A stretch of DNA of 64,000 nucleotides from Allostella vacuolata (GTDB taxonomy: Bacteria; Pseudomonadota; Alphaproteobacteria; ATCC43930; Allostellaceae): NCBI GenBank assembly GCA_006739055.1, contig AP019702.1, positions 4,179,388 through 4,243,387 of the forward strand. The letters are read 5' to 3'. This document shows positions 31,627-54,437 of this stretch, one piece after another. How positions within the stretch are numbered: position 1 is the first letter of the stretch; each line of letters starts with the position of its first letter. The notes beneath the pieces were generated by a model, which was not told where the DNA came from, ran no database searches, and saw nothing but the letters and a program-made list of their open reading frames with translations. A program made the translations under genes and the position numbers.

Positions 31627-32304
31627 TCAGCGGCCGGACGTCGCCTCGAGGGCGCGCTTCTCGTGCGCCATCGGGTCGTGCGCCATGATCTCGCCCTTGA
31701 ACACCCACACCTTCACGCCGCAGGTGCCGTAGGTGGTCTTGGCCGTGCCCATGCCGAAATCGACATCGGCGCGCAGCGTGTGCAGCGGCACGCGACCCTC
31801 GCGATACCATTCCATCCGCGCGATCTCCGCCCCGCCGAGCCGGCCGGAACAGTTGATCCGGATGCCCTGGGCGCCGAGGCGCATGGCCGACTGGACCGCA
31901 CGCTTCATCGCCCGGCGGAACGCCACCCGGCGCTCGAGCTGCTGGGCGATGTTGTCGGCGATCAGCTTGGCGTCGATCTCGGGCTTGCGGATCTCGACGA
32001 TGTTCAGGCTGACCTCGCTCGAGGTCATCTTGCCGAGATCGCCGCGCAGCTTGTCGATATCGGTGCCCTTCTTGCCGATGACCACGCCCGGACGCGCGCT
32101 GTGCAGCGTGATCCGTGCCTTCTTGGCCGCCCGCTCGATGATCACCCGCGCCACGCCCGCCTGGACCAGCCGCTTCGTCAGATAGGAACGGAGCTTCAGG
32201 TCTTCCTGCAGGATGTCGGCATAGTCGCGCTTGGCGAACCAGCGCGAATCCCAAGTGCGATTGATCCCGAGCCGGAGCCCGATCGGGTTTACCTTCTGAC
32301 CCAT
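31627..32304 (-). CDS. rpsC: 30S ribosomal protein S3
   Basis: S3, 225 residues, at the mRNA entry. [20 protein letters not shown], a KH domain with [19 protein letters not shown], and the C-terminal [20 protein letters not shown]. The start is ATG 32304, which shares a base with the rplV stop. A longer upstream in-frame reading is rejected, since S3 always begins MGQK. Confidence 0.97.
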   Translation of the reverse strand: MGQKVNPIGLRLGINRTWDSRWFAKRDYADILQEDLKLRSYLTKRLVQAGVARVIIERAAKKARITLHSARPGVVIGKKGTDIDKLRGDLGKMTSSEVSLNIVEIRKPEIDAKLIADNIAQQLERRVAFRRAMKRAVQSAMRLGAQGIRINCSGRLGGAEIARMEWYREGRVPLHTLRADVDFGMGTAKTTYGTCGVKVWVFKGEIMAHDPMAHEKRALEATSGR

Positions 32305-32684
32305 CAGGCCTTCTCCTCGCGCTCGCGCACGACAACGGTCAAATTGCTGAAAGGCTTCTCGACGCGCGAGGCACGGCCGCGGGCGCGGGCGTGGAAACGC
32401 TTGATCGAGAACGTCTTGCCGACCGAAGCTTCCTTGACGTACAGGCGGTCGACATCGAGCTGGTGGTTGTTCTCGGCGTTCGCGATCGCCGACTGCAGCA
32501 CCTTCCGGACATCGATCGCGATGCGGCGATGCAGGAAGGTCAGGCGGGCGATCGCCGCGGCGCAATCGAGGCCGCGGATGCTGGCCGCCACCAGGTTCAG
32601 CTTGCGCGGGCTCGAGCGCAGCACCCGGGCGACCGCCATCGCCTCGTTCTCCGCGACCCGGCGCGGTGCCGACGGCTTGCTCAT
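32304..32684 (-). CDS. rplV: 50S ribosomal protein L22
   Basis: L22, 126 residues, with the loop that narrows the exit tunnel: [20 protein letters not shown], the C-terminal [20 protein letters not shown]. The start is ATG 32684, 4 nt after rpsS; a longer open frame upstream overlaps rpsS and is not used. Confidence 0.97.
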   Translation of the reverse strand: MSKPSAPRRVAENEAMAVARVLRSSPRKLNLVAASIRGLDCAAAIARLTFLHRRIAIDVRKVLQSAIANAENNHQLDVDRLYVKEASVGKTFSIKRFHARARGRASRVEKPFSNLTVVVREREEKA

Positions 32685-32688
32685 GGCC

Positions 32689-32967
32689 TCAGCCCCTCTT
32701 CGCCTTCTTGTCGCCGGCGTGACCCTGGAAGGTCCGCGTCGGCGAGAATTCGCCAAACCGGTGGCCGATCATGTTCTCGTTGACCAGCACCGGGATGAAC
32801 TTGTGACCGTTGTGCACGCCGAACGTAAGCCCGACGAACTGCGGCAGGATGGTCGAACGACGCGACCAGGTCCTGATGATCTCGTTACGGCCGCCTGTAC
32901 GAGCCTTCTCCGCCTTCTTGAGGAGATAGCCGTCAACAAACGGGCCCTTCCAAACCGAGCGCGCCAC
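32689..32967 (-). CDS. rpsS: 30S ribosomal protein S19
   Basis: S19, 92 residues: [39 protein letters not shown], signature [19 protein letters not shown]. Small-subunit head, pairs with S13. Starts at ATG-equivalent 32967 giving the normal N-terminus. Confidence 0.98.
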   Translation of the reverse strand: MARSVWKGPFVDGYLLKKAEKARTGGRNEIIRTWSRRSTILPQFVGLTFGVHNGHKFIPVLVNENMIGHRFGEFSPTRTFQGHAGDKKAKRG

Positions 32968-32979
32968 GCCTGGCCTCCG

Positions 32980-33807
32980 TTACTTCGCGTGCCGCCGGCG
33001 AACGATCAGCCGGTCGGTCTTCTTGTTGTTCCGCGTCTTCTTGCCCTTGGTGGGCTTGCCCCACGGGGTGACCGGATGCCGGCCGCCCGAGGTACGGCCT
33101 TCACCACCGCCATGCGGATGGTCGATCGGGTTCATGGCGACGCCGCGCACGCCGGGCTTGCGCCCGAGCCAGCGGTTGCGCCCCGCCTTGCCGATGTTGA
33201 TGTTCGACTGGTCCGGGTTCGACACCGCACCGATCGTCGCCATGCAGTCGGACCGCACCATGCGGACCTCGCCCGAGGCGAGACGCAGCAGCGCGCTCGA
33301 CTGGTCGCGGCCGACGAGCTGGGCATAGGTGCCGGCCGAACGTGCCATCTGTCCGCCGCGCCCGCTCTTCAGCTCGACGTTGTGGACGATAGTGCCGACC
33401 GGAATGCCGCGCAGCGGAAGCGCATTGCCCGGCTTGATGTCGACGCGCTCGCCGGAGACGACCTTGTCGCCCATCTTCAGGCGCTGCGGCGCCAGGATGT
33501 AGGCAAGCTCGCCGTCCTCATAGCGGATCAGCGCGATGAAGGCGGTGCGGTTCGGATCGTATTCGATCCGCTCGACCACACCCGCCACGTCGAACTTGCG
33601 GCGCTTGAAGTCGACCAGCCGGTAGCGCTGCTTGTGCCCGCCGCCGCGCCACCGGACGGTGACATGACCATGGGTGTTGCGGCCGCCCTTCGACGACTGC
33701 CCCTCGGTCAGCGTCTTGACCGGCTTGCCCTTGTACAGCTCCGACCGGTCGACGAGCACGAGTTCGCGCTGCGACGGCGTGGTCGGGTTGAATGTCTTGA
33801 GCGCCAT
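32980..33807 (-). CDS. rplB: 50S ribosomal protein L2
   Basis: L2, 275 residues, needed for subunit joining and peptidyl transfer. [40 protein letters not shown], and the signature [19 protein letters not shown] with the conserved His. Ends with a basic tail. Confidence 0.98.
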   Translation of the reverse strand: MALKTFNPTTPSQRELVLVDRSELYKGKPVKTLTEGQSSKGGRNTHGHVTVRWRGGGHKQRYRLVDFKRRKFDVAGVVERIEYDPNRTAFIALIRYEDGELAYILAPQRLKMGDKVVSGERVDIKPGNALPLRGIPVGTIVHNVELKSGRGGQMARSAGTYAQLVGRDQSSALLRLASGEVRMVRSDCMATIGAVSNPDQSNINIGKAGRNRWLGRKPGVRGVAMNPIDHPHGGGEGRTSGGRHPVTPWGKPTKGKKTRNNKKTDRLIVRRRHAK

Positions 33808-33811
33808 CGCC

Positions 33812-34150
33812 TCAAACTCCCGTCGTCACGTCGATCGTGTAGCCGGGCGCCAGCCGCACCATCGCCTTCTTGAAGTCCTGGCGCGTGCCCAGCCGGCCCT
33901 TGAAGCGCTTCTCCTTGCCGGCCACGCGCAGCGTGTTCACGGCAACGACCTTGACGCTGAACAGCCCCTCGACCGCCGCCTTGATCTCCGGCTTGCTGGC
34001 CGAAAGCGGGACGCGGAACGTCACCTGGTTGTGCTCCGACCCCATGGTGGCCTTCTCGGTGATCACCGGGTTGGTCACCATCGCGAACATCTGCTCGCGG
34101 GTCAGGTTGGCCTTGGTCTTGGCGGCCGGGAAATAGCGGAAGCGGCTCAT
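33812..34150 (-). CDS. rplW: 50S ribosomal protein L23
   Basis: L23, 112 residues, docking site for trigger factor and SRP at the tunnel exit. The core is [20 protein letters not shown] and ends [14 protein letters not shown]. The first about 23 residues are an extension relative to E. coli L23. The start ATG 34150 overlaps the rplD stop (ATGA). Confidence 0.95.
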   Translation of the reverse strand: MSRFRYFPAAKTKANLTREQMFAMVTNPVITEKATMGSEHNQVTFRVPLSASKPEIKAAVEGLFSVKVVAVNTLRVAGKEKRFKGRLGTRQDFKKAMVRLAPGYTIDVTTGV

Positions 34151-34773
34151 TTCAGGCGGGCCTCCAAGGCCTCGACCGCACCGCGCGTCAGGACGAGCGT
34201 GTCACGGCGAAGAATGTCGTACACATTGGCGCCCTGCTGCGGCAGAACGTCGACCTGCGGCAGATTGCGCGCCGCCCGGGCGAAGCCCTGGTCGATCTCG
34301 GTGCCGCCGATGAACAGGACGGACGACCAGCCGAGCTTGCCCAGGCGCTGCACCAGCGCCTTGGTCTTGGCCTCGGGCAGCTTCGCGTCGTCGATGACGA
34401 CCAGCTTGCCTTCGGCCTGCTTGCTCGACAGCGCCGTCTTCAGTGCCAGCGCCCGGACCTTCTTCGGCAGGTCGTAGCCATGATCGCGGACCACCGGCCC
34501 GAAGATCACCGCACCGCCGCGCCACTGCGGCGAGCGCATGCTGCCCTGGCGGGCCCGGCCGCTGCCCTTCTGGCGCCACGGCTTCTTGGTCGTGCCGGCG
34601 ATGTCGCCGATCTGCTTGGTCTTGTGCGTCCCGGCGCGGCGCTTGGCGAGCTGCCAATGCACCATGCGGGCGAGAAGATCGCCGCGGACGGGCACGCCGA
34701 ACACCGTCTCGTCCAGCTCGATCGTCCCGGCTTCGCCGGCGTCGAGCGTCGTCACATTCTGCTGCATCGCCAT
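34147..34773 (-). CDS. rplD: 50S ribosomal protein L4
   Basis: L4, 208 residues, lining the exit tunnel. [40 protein letters not shown] and the end [19 protein letters not shown]. In enterics L4 also represses the S10 operon. The start is ATG 34773, sharing a base with the rplC stop (TGATG). Confidence 0.96.
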   Translation of the reverse strand: MAMQQNVTTLDAGEAGTIELDETVFGVPVRGDLLARMVHWQLAKRRAGTHKTKQIGDIAGTTKKPWRQKGSGRARQGSMRSPQWRGGAVIFGPVVRDHGYDLPKKVRALALKTALSSKQAEGKLVVIDDAKLPEAKTKALVQRLGKLGWSSVLFIGGTEIDQGFARAARNLPQVDVLPQQGANVYDILRRDTLVLTRGAVEALEARLK

Positions 34774-35459
34774 CACTCGGGCTTGGCGGCGCGGAGGGCT
34801 GCCGGGAAGGGCAGGCCATCGGGCGCCTTGCGCTTGACCGCGTCGCGCACCAGCACGAAGCCGCCTTCCGATCCCGGGATCGCGCCCTTGATCAGCAGGA
34901 GGCCGCGCTCGACGTCGGTCTGCACCACGGTCAGATTCTGCGTGGTCACGCGGACATCGCCCATGTGACCGGCCATCTTCTTGTTCTTGAAGGTCTTGCC
35001 GGGATCCTGCCGGCCGCCGGTCGAGCCGTGGCTGCGATGGCTGACGGAGACGCCGTGCGTCGCCCGCAGACCACCGAAGTTGTGCCGCTTCATCGGGCCG
35101 GCGAAGCCCTTACCGATGCTGGTGCCGGTCACGTCGACCTTCTGCCCGGCGAGGAAATGGTCGACCGTGATCTCGGCCCCCACCTCGACGAGCGCATCCG
35201 CATCGACGCGGAACTCGACCAGCTTGCGCTTCGGCTCCACCTTCGCCTTGGCGAAATGGCCGCGCATCGGCTGCGTGACGTTCTTCACCTTGATCTGGCC
35301 GACACCGAGCTGGAGCGCGACGTAGCCGTCGGTCTCCTCGGTGCGCTGGGCCACCACCTGGCAGTTGTCCACCTGCAGGACGGTGACGGGCACGTGCTCG
35401 CCTTCGGCGGTGAAGACCCGCGTCATGCCGAGCTTGCGTGCAATCAATCCAGTGCGCAT
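34773..35459 (-). CDS. rplC: 50S ribosomal protein L3
   Basis: L3, 228 residues: [16 protein letters not shown], the signature [40 protein letters not shown] and the conserved GHMG. Assembly initiator next to the peptidyl-transferase centre. The start is ATG 35459, not the TTG just upstream. Confidence 0.97.
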   Translation of the reverse strand: MRTGLIARKLGMTRVFTAEGEHVPVTVLQVDNCQVVAQRTEETDGYVALQLGVGQIKVKNVTQPMRGHFAKAKVEPKRKLVEFRVDADALVEVGAEITVDHFLAGQKVDVTGTSIGKGFAGPMKRHNFGGLRATHGVSVSHRSHGSTGGRQDPGKTFKNKKMAGHMGDVRVTTQNLTVVQTDVERGLLLIKGAIPGSEGGFVLVRDAVKRKAPDGLPFPAALRAAKPE

Positions 35460-35470
35460 CAACCCGGCCC

Positions 35471-35779
<309 letters not shown>

Positions 35780-35826
35780 GATCTGACCCGTTCGGCGCGA
35801 ACGCCTTGTTGTCGGCTGTTGGCCGC

Positions 35827-37017
<1,191 letters not shown>

Positions 37018-37077
37018 GGGAGTGTGCTCCGTTCTCTCTTCCTGGTGGGTTCTGTTGGGGTCTCGGTCGGCGGGCGA

Positions 37078-39153
<2,076 letters not shown>

Positions 39154-39180
39154 GACGAAGTGCTCCGGGCGCCGAGTGGA

Positions 39181-39654
39181 TTACCAGCGGTAGTGGGAGA
39201 ACGCCTTGTTGGCGTCCGCCATGCGGTGGGTATCTTCCCGCTTCTTCACCGCCGAGCCGCGATTGTTGGCCGCGTCGAGCAGTTCGCCCGACAGGCGCTC
39301 CTGCATCGTGTTCTCCGACCGGGCCCGCGAGGCCGAGATGATCCAGCGGATCGCCAGCGCCTGGCTGCGCTCCGCCCGAACCTCGACCGGCACCTGGTAG
39401 GTGGCACCACCGACACGGCGCGACCGCACCTCGACCGACGGGCGAACGTTGCCCAGCGCGTCGTGGAACATGCGGACGGGCTCCTGCCCGCCGGCCCGCT
39501 TGGAAACACGGTCCAGGGCGTCGTAGACGATCGCTTCCGCGGTCGACTTCTTGCCGTGGTACATCAGGCAGTTGATGAACTTGGTGAGGATGATATCCCC
39601 GAACTTGGCGTCCGGGAGAACCTCACGCTTGTCTGCGGCGCGGCGGCGCGACAT
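39181..39654 (-). CDS. rpsG: 30S ribosomal protein S7
   Basis: S7, 157 residues, nucleates the small-subunit head. [20 protein letters not shown] and the C-terminal [20 protein letters not shown]. In E. coli it represses the str operon by binding between rpsL and rpsG; here that gap is only 15 nt. Confidence 0.98.
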   Translation of the reverse strand: MSRRRAADKREVLPDAKFGDIILTKFINCLMYHGKKSTAEAIVYDALDRVSKRAGGQEPVRMFHDALGNVRPSVEVRSRRVGGATYQVPVEVRAERSQALAIRWIISASRARSENTMQERLSGELLDAANNRGSAVKKREDTHRMADANKAFSHYRW

Positions 39655-39669
39655 GGCTTCCGTCTCCGA

Positions 39670-40041
39670 TTACTTGGGGCGCTTCGCGCCGTACTTCGAC
39701 CGGCGCTGGCGCCGATCCTTGACACCCTGGGTGTCGAGCGTGCCGCGGATGATGTGGTAGCGGACGCCGGGAAGATCCTTCACGCGGCCGCCGCGGATCA
39801 TCACCACGGAATGTTCCTGCAGATTGTGGCCCTCGCCCGGGATGTAGCTCGTGACCTCGAAGCTGTTGGTCAGGCGGACACGGGCGACCTTGCGCAGGGC
39901 CGAGTTGGGCTTCTTCGGGGTGGTCGTGTAGACTCGCGTGCAAACTCCGCGCTTCTGCGGGCACTCCTCCAGGGCCGGCACCTTGTCGTGCGCCCGCTGT
40001 GCCTGCCGCGGCTTGCGGATGAGCTGATTGATCGTCGGCAT
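39670..40041 (-). CDS. rpsL: 30S ribosomal protein S12
   Basis: S12, 123 residues, decoding centre. [57 protein letters not shown]. The two lysines where streptomycin resistance changes usually occur (in TPKKPN and GRVKDLP) are the normal residues. First gene of the str operon, behind a promoter and a terminator-like leader. Confidence 0.98.
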   Translation of the reverse strand: MPTINQLIRKPRQAQRAHDKVPALEECPQKRGVCTRVYTTTPKKPNSALRKVARVRLTNSFEVTSYIPGEGHNLQEHSVVMIRGGRVKDLPGVRYHIIRGTLDTQGVKDRRQRRSKYGAKRPK

Positions 40042-40102
40042 CCGAACGCTACCCTTCCCACTCGGGTCGAAACAAACGTGGCAGAAACTATTGTTCTGGC
40101 AC

Positions 40103-40127
40103 GGAAAAAGCGCCGCCAGGGCGGCGC
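40103..40127 (-). terminator. terminator-like attenuator hairpin in the rpsL leader
   Basis: GCGCCGCC/GGCGGCGC inverted repeat (40110-40117 with 40120-40127) followed on the minus strand by TTTTTCC, a textbook intrinsic terminator. It lies about 62 nt before rpsL and about 75 nt after the predicted start of the str transcript, so it would act on that leader, not on rpoC. Confidence 0.75.
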
Positions 40128-40206
40128 GCGTCTCCGTCGAAACGGCCTTCCGAAACAGAGGCGCGTCTAGGTTGTACCCCTACCGCCGTCCCCCGAAGGT
40201 TCGCGG

Positions 40207-40235
40207 ATACTATTGATCGACTCTGGAGACGTCAA
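40207..40235 (-). promoter_or_regulatory. sigma-70-type promoter of the str operon
   Basis: On the minus strand TTGACG (40230-40235), 17-nt spacer, TAGTAT (40207-40212). Start predicted near 40200, giving a leader of about 160 nt before rpsL. Confidence 0.75.
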
Positions 40236-40603
40236 GCGCGCGTTGCCCGCTTTCTCGGATTAGCACCGCCGGGCCCGACCGGCCCGGGGCTCGCAGCGCC
40301 CGGGAGCACCGCATTCCGCCGCCCGGCCGCGTCTCGGCGGGCCCCTGCCGTGGGCGGAAAGCCACGCCGAATGCAGGTCGGCCGTATCCTAGCCGGCGAC
40401 CGGAGTGCCGGCGAATCATTCCGGCGTCCCGTCCGGCCCTGCCGACAACGGCACAGACTTCGCCGCAGCAGTCGGCGAATCGCATGGCGCCGCTCCGGTG
40501 TCGCCGCAGTAACGGCGCGGCGCGCCCGCCGCCCCCCAGAGTCCCGCGCCAGCAGTCCATGAGGGAACAGCCGGGCGGGCCTTGGCCCGGGACTGGCCGG
40601 GGC
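40236..40603. other. 368-bp gene-free stretch between str promoter and rpoC terminator
   Basis: Very GC-rich, with several short inverted repeats (for example CCGGGCGGGCC near 40572). Short open frames exist on both strands but show no ribosome site or recognisable product. I see no tRNA or further promoter. Confidence 0.5.
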
Positions 40604-40640
40604 CGAAACGGGAAACGGGCCGCCGCTGGCGCGGCGGCCC
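40604..40640 (-). terminator. terminator hairpin after rpoC
   Basis: A perfect 10-bp stem GGGCCGCCGC/GCGGCGGCCC with a 4-nt loop (40617-40640), 29 nt past the rpoC stop, followed on the minus strand by GTTTCCCGTTTC. The T content is broken, so efficiency is uncertain. Confidence 0.72.
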
Positions 40641-40669
40641 GTCCCGGACCGAAGGAAGCGGCCCGCCGG

Positions 40670-44851
<4,182 letters not shown>

Positions 44852-44868
44852 CTAACCGATGGCATCCG

Positions 44869-44939
44869 CGGGACCCGAGGTCCCGCCGGGAATGCCGGAA
44901 GCGCCGATACCGCCCCGGGAACCCTCAGGGTCCCCGGGG
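44869..44939 (-). promoter_or_regulatory. two hairpins between rpoB and rpoC
   Basis: CGGGACC/GGTCCCG with CGA loop (44869-44885) and a 12-bp near-perfect CCCCGGGAACCC/GGGTCCCCGGGG with TCA loop (44913-44939). No T run follows either on the minus strand. They could pause polymerase or be processing sites that set the rpoB to rpoC ratio. Confidence 0.6.
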
Positions 44940-44954
44940 CTGACCTCGGTCCGG

Positions 44955-49157
<4,203 letters not shown>

Positions 49158-49277
49158 GGGTCAGCCTCGCATCGGATGCAGCAGATCGCCCGCGCGCCGT
49201 GCCGAGGGCACTATGCGCAGGCCAGGGGCCACCAGCACCGCCGGCGAAATGCCGGCCGTGCCCAACAACGCTCCAAG

Positions 49278-49305
49278 CCGGATCGCGCGGCCCGCGACGA
49301 TCCGG
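49278..49305 (-). promoter_or_regulatory. hairpin in the rplL-rpoB gap
   Basis: An 8-bp CCGGATCG/CGATCCGG inverted repeat around a GC-rich 12-nt centre in the 217-nt gap between rplL and rpoB. This is where enteric bacteria have the attenuator and RNase III site that lowers rpoBC relative to rplJL; the role here is inferred from position. Confidence 0.5.
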
Positions 49306-49374
49306 CCTGTCTCGCATCGGCGGACCACCCCCGAGGGGACGGCCCGCCGCTGATATGGGGTGCGGATAGCGATC

Positions 49375-49746
49375 TTACTTGATCTCCACCTTCGCGCCCG
49401 CGTCCTCGAGCTGCTTCTTGATCTTCGCGGCCTCGTCCTTGCCGACGCCTTCCTTGACCGCCTTCGGGGCCGCCTCGACCAGGTCCTTGGCTTCCTTCAG
49501 GCCGAGGCTGGTGATCGCGCGGACTTCCTTGATCACGTTGATCTTCTTGTCGCCGGCTTCGGCGAGGATCACCGTGAACTCCGTCTGCTCCTCGACCGGA
49601 GCGGCGGCAGCGGCCGGGGCGGCGGCAGCGGCGGCCGGGGCGGCCGCGGAAACGCCCCACTTCTCTTCGAGCATCTTCGACAGCTCGGCCGCTTCCATGA
49701 CGGTCAGGGCCGAAAGGTCTTCCACCAGCTTAGCAAGATCGGTCAT
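49375..49746 (-). CDS. rplL: 50S ribosomal protein L7/L12
   Basis: L7/L12, 123 residues, the stalk protein that recruits translation GTPases. N-terminal dimer domain ([20 protein letters not shown]-like), an Ala-rich hinge (about 36-52), and the C-terminal domain with [20 protein letters not shown] and [18 protein letters not shown]. 42 nt after rplJ. Confidence 0.97.
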   Translation of the reverse strand: MTDLAKLVEDLSALTVMEAAELSKMLEEKWGVSAAAPAAAAAAPAAAAAPVEEQTEFTVILAEAGDKKINVIKEVRAITSLGLKEAKDLVEAAPKAVKEGVGKDEAAKIKKQLEDAGAKVEIK

Positions 49747-49788
49747 CGGTCGTCTCCAAACGCTATAGAGGTATCAATTGCTGCCGAA

Positions 49789-50307
49789 TCAGGCGGCTTC
49801 GTCCTGCCGTGCATACGCCGCGAGAACGCGGGCAACCTGTCCGCCCGGGGCCTGGAGCACGCCAACCATGCGTGCGGCCGGGGTCTGCAGGATGCCGACG
49901 ATCTTGCCGCGCAGCTGATCGAGCGAGGGCAGTTCGGCGAGCGCCTTGACGCCATCCAGGCCGAGAAGCTGGCTACCGAAGGCACCGCCCACGATCTTCA
50001 GCTTGTCGTTCTGCTTGGCGTACTCGACGATCACCTTGGCCGCCGCGACCGGGTCCTTCGACAGCGCGATCGCCGTCGGACCGGTCAACAGGGGCCCAAG
50101 TCCCTCGAACTTCGTGCCGGCAATGGCGAGACGCGCGAGCCGGTTCTTCGTCACCTTGAAGCCGGCCCCTGCCGCACGCATCCGACGCCTGAGTTCGGTC
50201 ACCTCAGCCACGGTGAGACCGGACTGCTGGGTGACAACCACAGTGGCTGCCTCGGATAGCGTGTCGCGCAGGGAGTCGACCAACTGGGTCTTCTCGGATC
50301 GATCCAC
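49789..50307 (-). CDS. rplJ: 50S ribosomal protein L10
   Basis: L10, 172 residues, holds L7/L12 dimers on the ribosome. VDSLRDTLSEAATVVVTQQS, RRRMRAAGAGFKVTKNRLAR and a C-terminal helix for the L12 dimers. The start is GTG 50307 (MDRSEKTQLV), with GGAG seven nt upstream; a longer upstream frame is not conserved. Confidence 0.95.
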   Translation of the reverse strand: MDRSEKTQLVDSLRDTLSEAATVVVTQQSGLTVAEVTELRRRMRAAGAGFKVTKNRLARLAIAGTKFEGLGPLLTGPTAIALSKDPVAAAKVIVEYAKQNDKLKIVGGAFGSQLLGLDGVKALAELPSLDQLRGKIVGILQTPAARMVGVLQAPGGQVARVLAAYARQDEAA

Positions 50308-50626
50308 TGCTCGTCTCCGCTTCACTAGCCCCGATGACACCCTGTCGGGCGCCGCCGGGGCGGTTGTGCCGGAACCCGTCGCCGGGCCCGGCCATCCTGC
50401 CCCAGAAGTCCGCAACCGATACCGACCCGCCGGAAGCCCGGACGACCGGAAATCGTTCGCTTCGTCCCGTCTATCGCCGGCGGGGCTGGCGCCCCTTTCG
50501 GCCCCCGGGCGAACCCGGCGACACCTGCGGTCTTGGACAGGCCGGGCCGGTGGGTGCAACCCCACCTGCCCTGCTCCGCCCGGCCGGCCGAAGCCGTCCG
50601 GGCGGTAATCGATGCTGCGCCGGCGC
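50308..50626. other. 319-bp leader between rplA and rplJ
   Basis: No gene seen. On the minus strand it would be the rplJL mRNA leader; in many bacteria this region binds the L10-L12 complex for autorepression. Inverted repeats such as GGGGCGCCAGCCCC (near 50483-50496) show it can fold, but I cannot identify the L10 site or a clear -35/-10 pair by eye. Confidence 0.5.
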
Positions 50627-51319
50627 CTAGCCGGCGATGCTCGTCAGTTCCACCTTCAGGCCGGGGCCCATGGTGGAGGCGAGCGAAACCCGCTTGATGT
50701 AGGTGCCCTTGGCGCCCGACGGCTTGGCCCGGGTGATCGCCTCGACGAAGGCCCGCACGTTCTGCAGGAGCGCGTCCTCGCTGAAGCTGGCCTTGCCGAC
50801 GCCGGCATGGATGATGCCCGCCTTCTCGGCCCGGAACTCCACCTGGCCGCCCTTGGCCGCCTTGACCGCCTCGCCGACGTTGGGCGTGACCGTGCCGAGG
50901 CGCGGGTTCGGCATCAGGCCGCGCGGGCCCAGGATCTTGCCGAGCCGGCCCACCAGGCCCATCATGTCGGGCGTGGCGATGCAGCGGTCGAAGTCGAGCT
51001 TGCCCGCCTGCACCTGCTCCATCAGGTCCTCGGCGCCGACGATCTCGGCCCCGGCGGCGCGCGCCTCCTCGGCCTTGTCGCCCTTGGCGAACACCGCCAC
51101 GCGCACGGTCTTGCCCGTGCCGTTCGGCAGGGAGACCACGCCGCGGACGATCTGGTCGGCCTTGCGCGGGTCGACGTTCAGGTTCATCGCGATCTCGACG
51201 GTCTCATCGAACTTCGCGGTGGCGCGTTCCTTGACCATCTTCACGGCGGCGTCGAGCGCGTAGAACTGCTCGGCGTCGAGGCCCTTGTAGGCGTTCTTCA
51301 GTCGCTTGCCCTGGCTCAT
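50627..51319 (-). CDS. rplA: 50S ribosomal protein L1
   Basis: L1, 230 residues, mobile stalk at the E site. [59 protein letters not shown] and the end [20 protein letters not shown]1 often represses its own mRNA ahead of rplK. 5 nt after rplK. Confidence 0.98.
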   Translation of the reverse strand: MSQGKRLKNAYKGLDAEQFYALDAAVKMVKERATAKFDETVEIAMNLNVDPRKADQIVRGVVSLPNGTGKTVRVAVFAKGDKAEEARAAGAEIVGAEDLMEQVQAGKLDFDRCIATPDMMGLVGRLGKILGPRGLMPNPRLGTVTPNVGEAVKAAKGGQVEFRAEKAGIIHAGVGKASFSEDALLQNVRAFVEAITRAKPSGAKGTYIKRVSLASTMGPGLKVELTSIAG

Positions 51320-51324
51320 GACGA

Positions 51325-51756
51325 CTACTCCACCACCTCGAGGCCCATCGACCGAGCCGACCCGGCCAGCATGCGGCAGGCGGCTTCGATATCGTTGGCG
51401 TTGAGATCCTTCATCTTGATCGCCGCGATCTCGCGCAGCTGGTCCATGGTCACCTGGCCGACATTGGCGCCGCGCCCGGGGGTCTGGGACCCCTTGGCGA
51501 TGCCCGCGGCCTTCTTGATGAAGTAGGTGTTCGGCGGCGTCTTGGTGACGAACGTGAAGGTCCGGTCACCATAGGCGGTGATGACGACCGGGATCGGCAT
51601 CCCCGGCTCCAGGTTCTGCGTCTGGGCGTTGAACGTCTTGCAGAACTCCATGATGTTCAGGCCGCGCTGGCCCAGCGCCGGGCCGATCGGCGGCGAAGGG
51701 TTCGCCTTGCCGGCCGGAACCTGCAGCTTGATGTATCCGACGATCTTCTTCGCCAT
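51325..51756 (-). CDS. rplK: 50S ribosomal protein L11
   Basis: L11, 143 residues, at the GTPase centre. [39 protein letters not shown] and the end RSMGLEVVE. Starts at ATG 51756 after a 149-nt gap behind nusG. Confidence 0.98.
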   Translation of the reverse strand: MAKKIVGYIKLQVPAGKANPSPPIGPALGQRGLNIMEFCKTFNAQTQNLEPGMPIPVVITAYGDRTFTFVTKTPPNTYFIKKAAGIAKGSQTPGRGANVGQVTMDQLREIAAIKMKDLNANDIEAACRMLAGSARSMGLEVVE

Positions 51757-51859
51757 CTGTGGTCCCTTTCATATAGGGTGCGGACCTCGCTGGTCCCACC
51801 CCCGGGGTGCGCGGTGCGGCCATGGCGAGCCTTCCGCGCGTTTGCAGCACGCCGCTTTC

Positions 51860-51892
51860 GCGCGGAAGAGGTCCCGGGGGACCCGTCCGCGC
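51860..51892 (-). promoter_or_regulatory. long interrupted hairpin between nusG and rplK
   Basis: Outer arms GCGCGGA/TCCGCGC enclose inner arms GGTCCC/GGGACC, 33 nt in total, directly after the nusG stop. No T run follows. Position suggests a processing or partial termination element before the rplKA leader, where L1 could also act. Confidence 0.55.
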
Positions 51893-51905
51893 GCCCGGCG
51901 TCCGG

Positions 51906-52436
51906 TCAGACCTTCTCGACCTGCGAGTATTCGAGATCGACCGGGGTCGAACGGCCGAAGATCGACACCGCCACCTTGAGCCGCGCCTTCTCCTCGTCGA
52001 TTTCCTCGACCAGGCCGTTGAAGGACGCGAACGGCCCGTCGGAGACGCGGACCTGCTCGCCGATCTCGAAGGTGATCGACGGCTTGGGCCGCTCGATGCC
52101 CTCCTGGACCTGGCGGCGGATGCGCTCCGCCTCGGCATCGGTGATCGGCATCGGCCGGCCGCGCCCGCCGAGGAACCCGGTCACCTTCGGGGTGTTCTTG
52201 ACGAGATGCCAGCTCTCGTCGGTCATATCCATCTTCACCAGGACGTAGCCGGGGAAGAACTTGCGCTCGGCATTCACCTTGGCGCCGCGCCGCACCTCGA
52301 CGACTTCCTCGGTCGGAACCAGGATGTCCTCGAAGCGGTCGGTCATGTTCTTCTGCTCGGCCTGCTCGCGGATCGAGGAAGCGACCTTCTTCTCGAAGCC
52401 CGAATAGACGTGGATGACGTACCAGCGCATCGTCAT
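51906..52436 (-). CDS. nusG: transcription termination/antitermination factor NusG
   Basis: NusG, 176 residues. The NGN domain [16 protein letters not shown] binds polymerase; [18 protein letters not shown] and the KOW domain ([20 protein letters not shown]) follow, which binds Rho or S10. ATG 52436 and ATG 52430 are both possible; the AGGG upstream is better spaced for 52430. 4 nt after secE. Confidence 0.97.
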   Translation of the reverse strand: MTMRWYVIHVYSGFEKKVASSIREQAEQKNMTDRFEDILVPTEEVVEVRRGAKVNAERKFFPGYVLVKMDMTDESWHLVKNTPKVTGFLGGRGRPMPITDAEAERIRRQVQEGIERPKPSITFEIGEQVRVSDGPFASFNGLVEEIDEEKARLKVAVSIFGRSTPVDLEYSQVEKV

Positions 52437-52440
52437 CGCC

Positions 52441-52638
52441 CTAGCCCCCGAGCCCGAGGAACAGCTTCACGCCGTGCGCGATGACCCAGTCGACGGCGGT
52501 GAAGAAGATCGCGGCGAGGAACACCATCACGAACACCATCAGCGTGGTGATGCCGGTCTCCTTGCGCGTCGGCCAAGTGACCTTGGCCACTTCCTGGCGC
52601 ACCTGGCGGACGAATTCGATCGGACTGGTCTTCGACAT
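52441..52638 (-). CDS. secE: preprotein translocase subunit SecE
   Basis: SecE, 65 residues, the short single-membrane-helix form. [20 protein letters not shown] is the amphipathic helix signature, then [20 protein letters not shown] spans the membrane. Start ATG 52638; the upstream TTG in frame is not used. Located between tRNA-Trp and nusG as usual. Confidence 0.95.
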   Translation of the reverse strand: MSKTSPIEFVRQVRQEVAKVTWPTRKETGITTLMVFVMVFLAAIFFTAVDWVIAHGVKLFLGLGG

Positions 52639-52681
52639 CGGTGTTATACGCCCCAACGAGTATGCGTGAGCCGCGACGGGA

Positions 52682-52757
52682 TGGCAGGAGTGGAGGGGCT
52701 CGAACCCCCAACCCCCGGTTTTGGAGACCGGTGCTCTACCAGTTGAGCTACACTCCT
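52682..52757 (-). tRNA. tRNA-Trp (anticodon CCA), CCA encoded
   Basis: 73 nt plus CCA. Acceptor AGGAGTG/CACTCCT with discriminator G, D arm AGCTCAACTGGTAGAGC, anticodon loop CTCCAAA (CCA), T arm GGGGGTTCGAGCCCC. Sits between tuf and secE, the common position. Confidence 0.97.
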
Positions 52758-52851
52758 ATCCCACGCCCTCGGCCAACGCCCCCGGAGGAACGCCGCCCGA
52801 CCTCGAAGCCGATCCGCCCCCGCAGGGCCGGGCCGGCTTCGATGCCCGACT

Positions 52852-54042
<1,191 letters not shown>

Positions 54043-54127
54043 CGGTGCCTGGTTCCTTCGTGGGCCTAGCGGAGGGCTAAGGCAGTCATCTCTAACGCAA
54101 TCCCGAACGGGCGCAGCGACGATCGGC

Positions 54128-54202
<75 letters not shown>

Positions 54203-54236
54203 CCTTCGTCGATCGCGATGCGCCTTTGCCGTCGCG

Positions 54237-54323
54237 TGGTGGAGGGGGTAGGATTCGAACCTACGTAGACGTGAAGTCGGCAGATTTACAGTCTGCTGCC
54301 ATTGACCGCTCGGCCACCCCTCC
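54237..54323 (-). tRNA. tRNA-Tyr (anticodon GTA), CCA encoded
   Basis: Class II tRNA, 84 nt plus CCA. Acceptor GGAGGGG/CCCCTCC, D arm GGCCGAGCGGTCAATGGC, anticodon stem GCAGA/TCTGC with loop CTGTAAA (GTA), long variable arm, T arm TAGGTTCGAATCCTA. First in the tRNA-Tyr, tRNA-Gly, tuf, tRNA-Trp transcript. Confidence 0.97.
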
Positions 54324-54362
54324 GCCGTCGGGGGATTGCTCCCCCGCCGCGACGGAAGGCGG

Positions 54363-54391
54363 AACTAAGGGAATTTCACCTCCATTGTCAA
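54363..54391 (-). promoter_or_regulatory. possible promoter of the tRNA-Tyr/tRNA-Gly/tuf transcript
   Basis: On the minus strand a perfect TTGACA -35 (54386-54391), 17-nt spacer, and a poor -10 TTAGTT (54363-54368). Start would fall about 33 nt before tRNA-Tyr. The -10 is weak, so this is a tentative call. Confidence 0.45.
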
Positions 54392-54437
54392 CGTCAAATA
54401 CCGAACTCCTTCTCGCGCCGTCCGCTGGGTGCCGCCG

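Noticed and set aside
29581-34150. Various plus-strand frames within the ribosomal protein cluster
   Set aside because: All are antisense to intact ribosomal genes.
40210-40560. Minus-strand 116-codon frame between rpoC and rpsL
   Set aside because: It runs into the predicted str promoter, has no ribosome site and no recognisable features.
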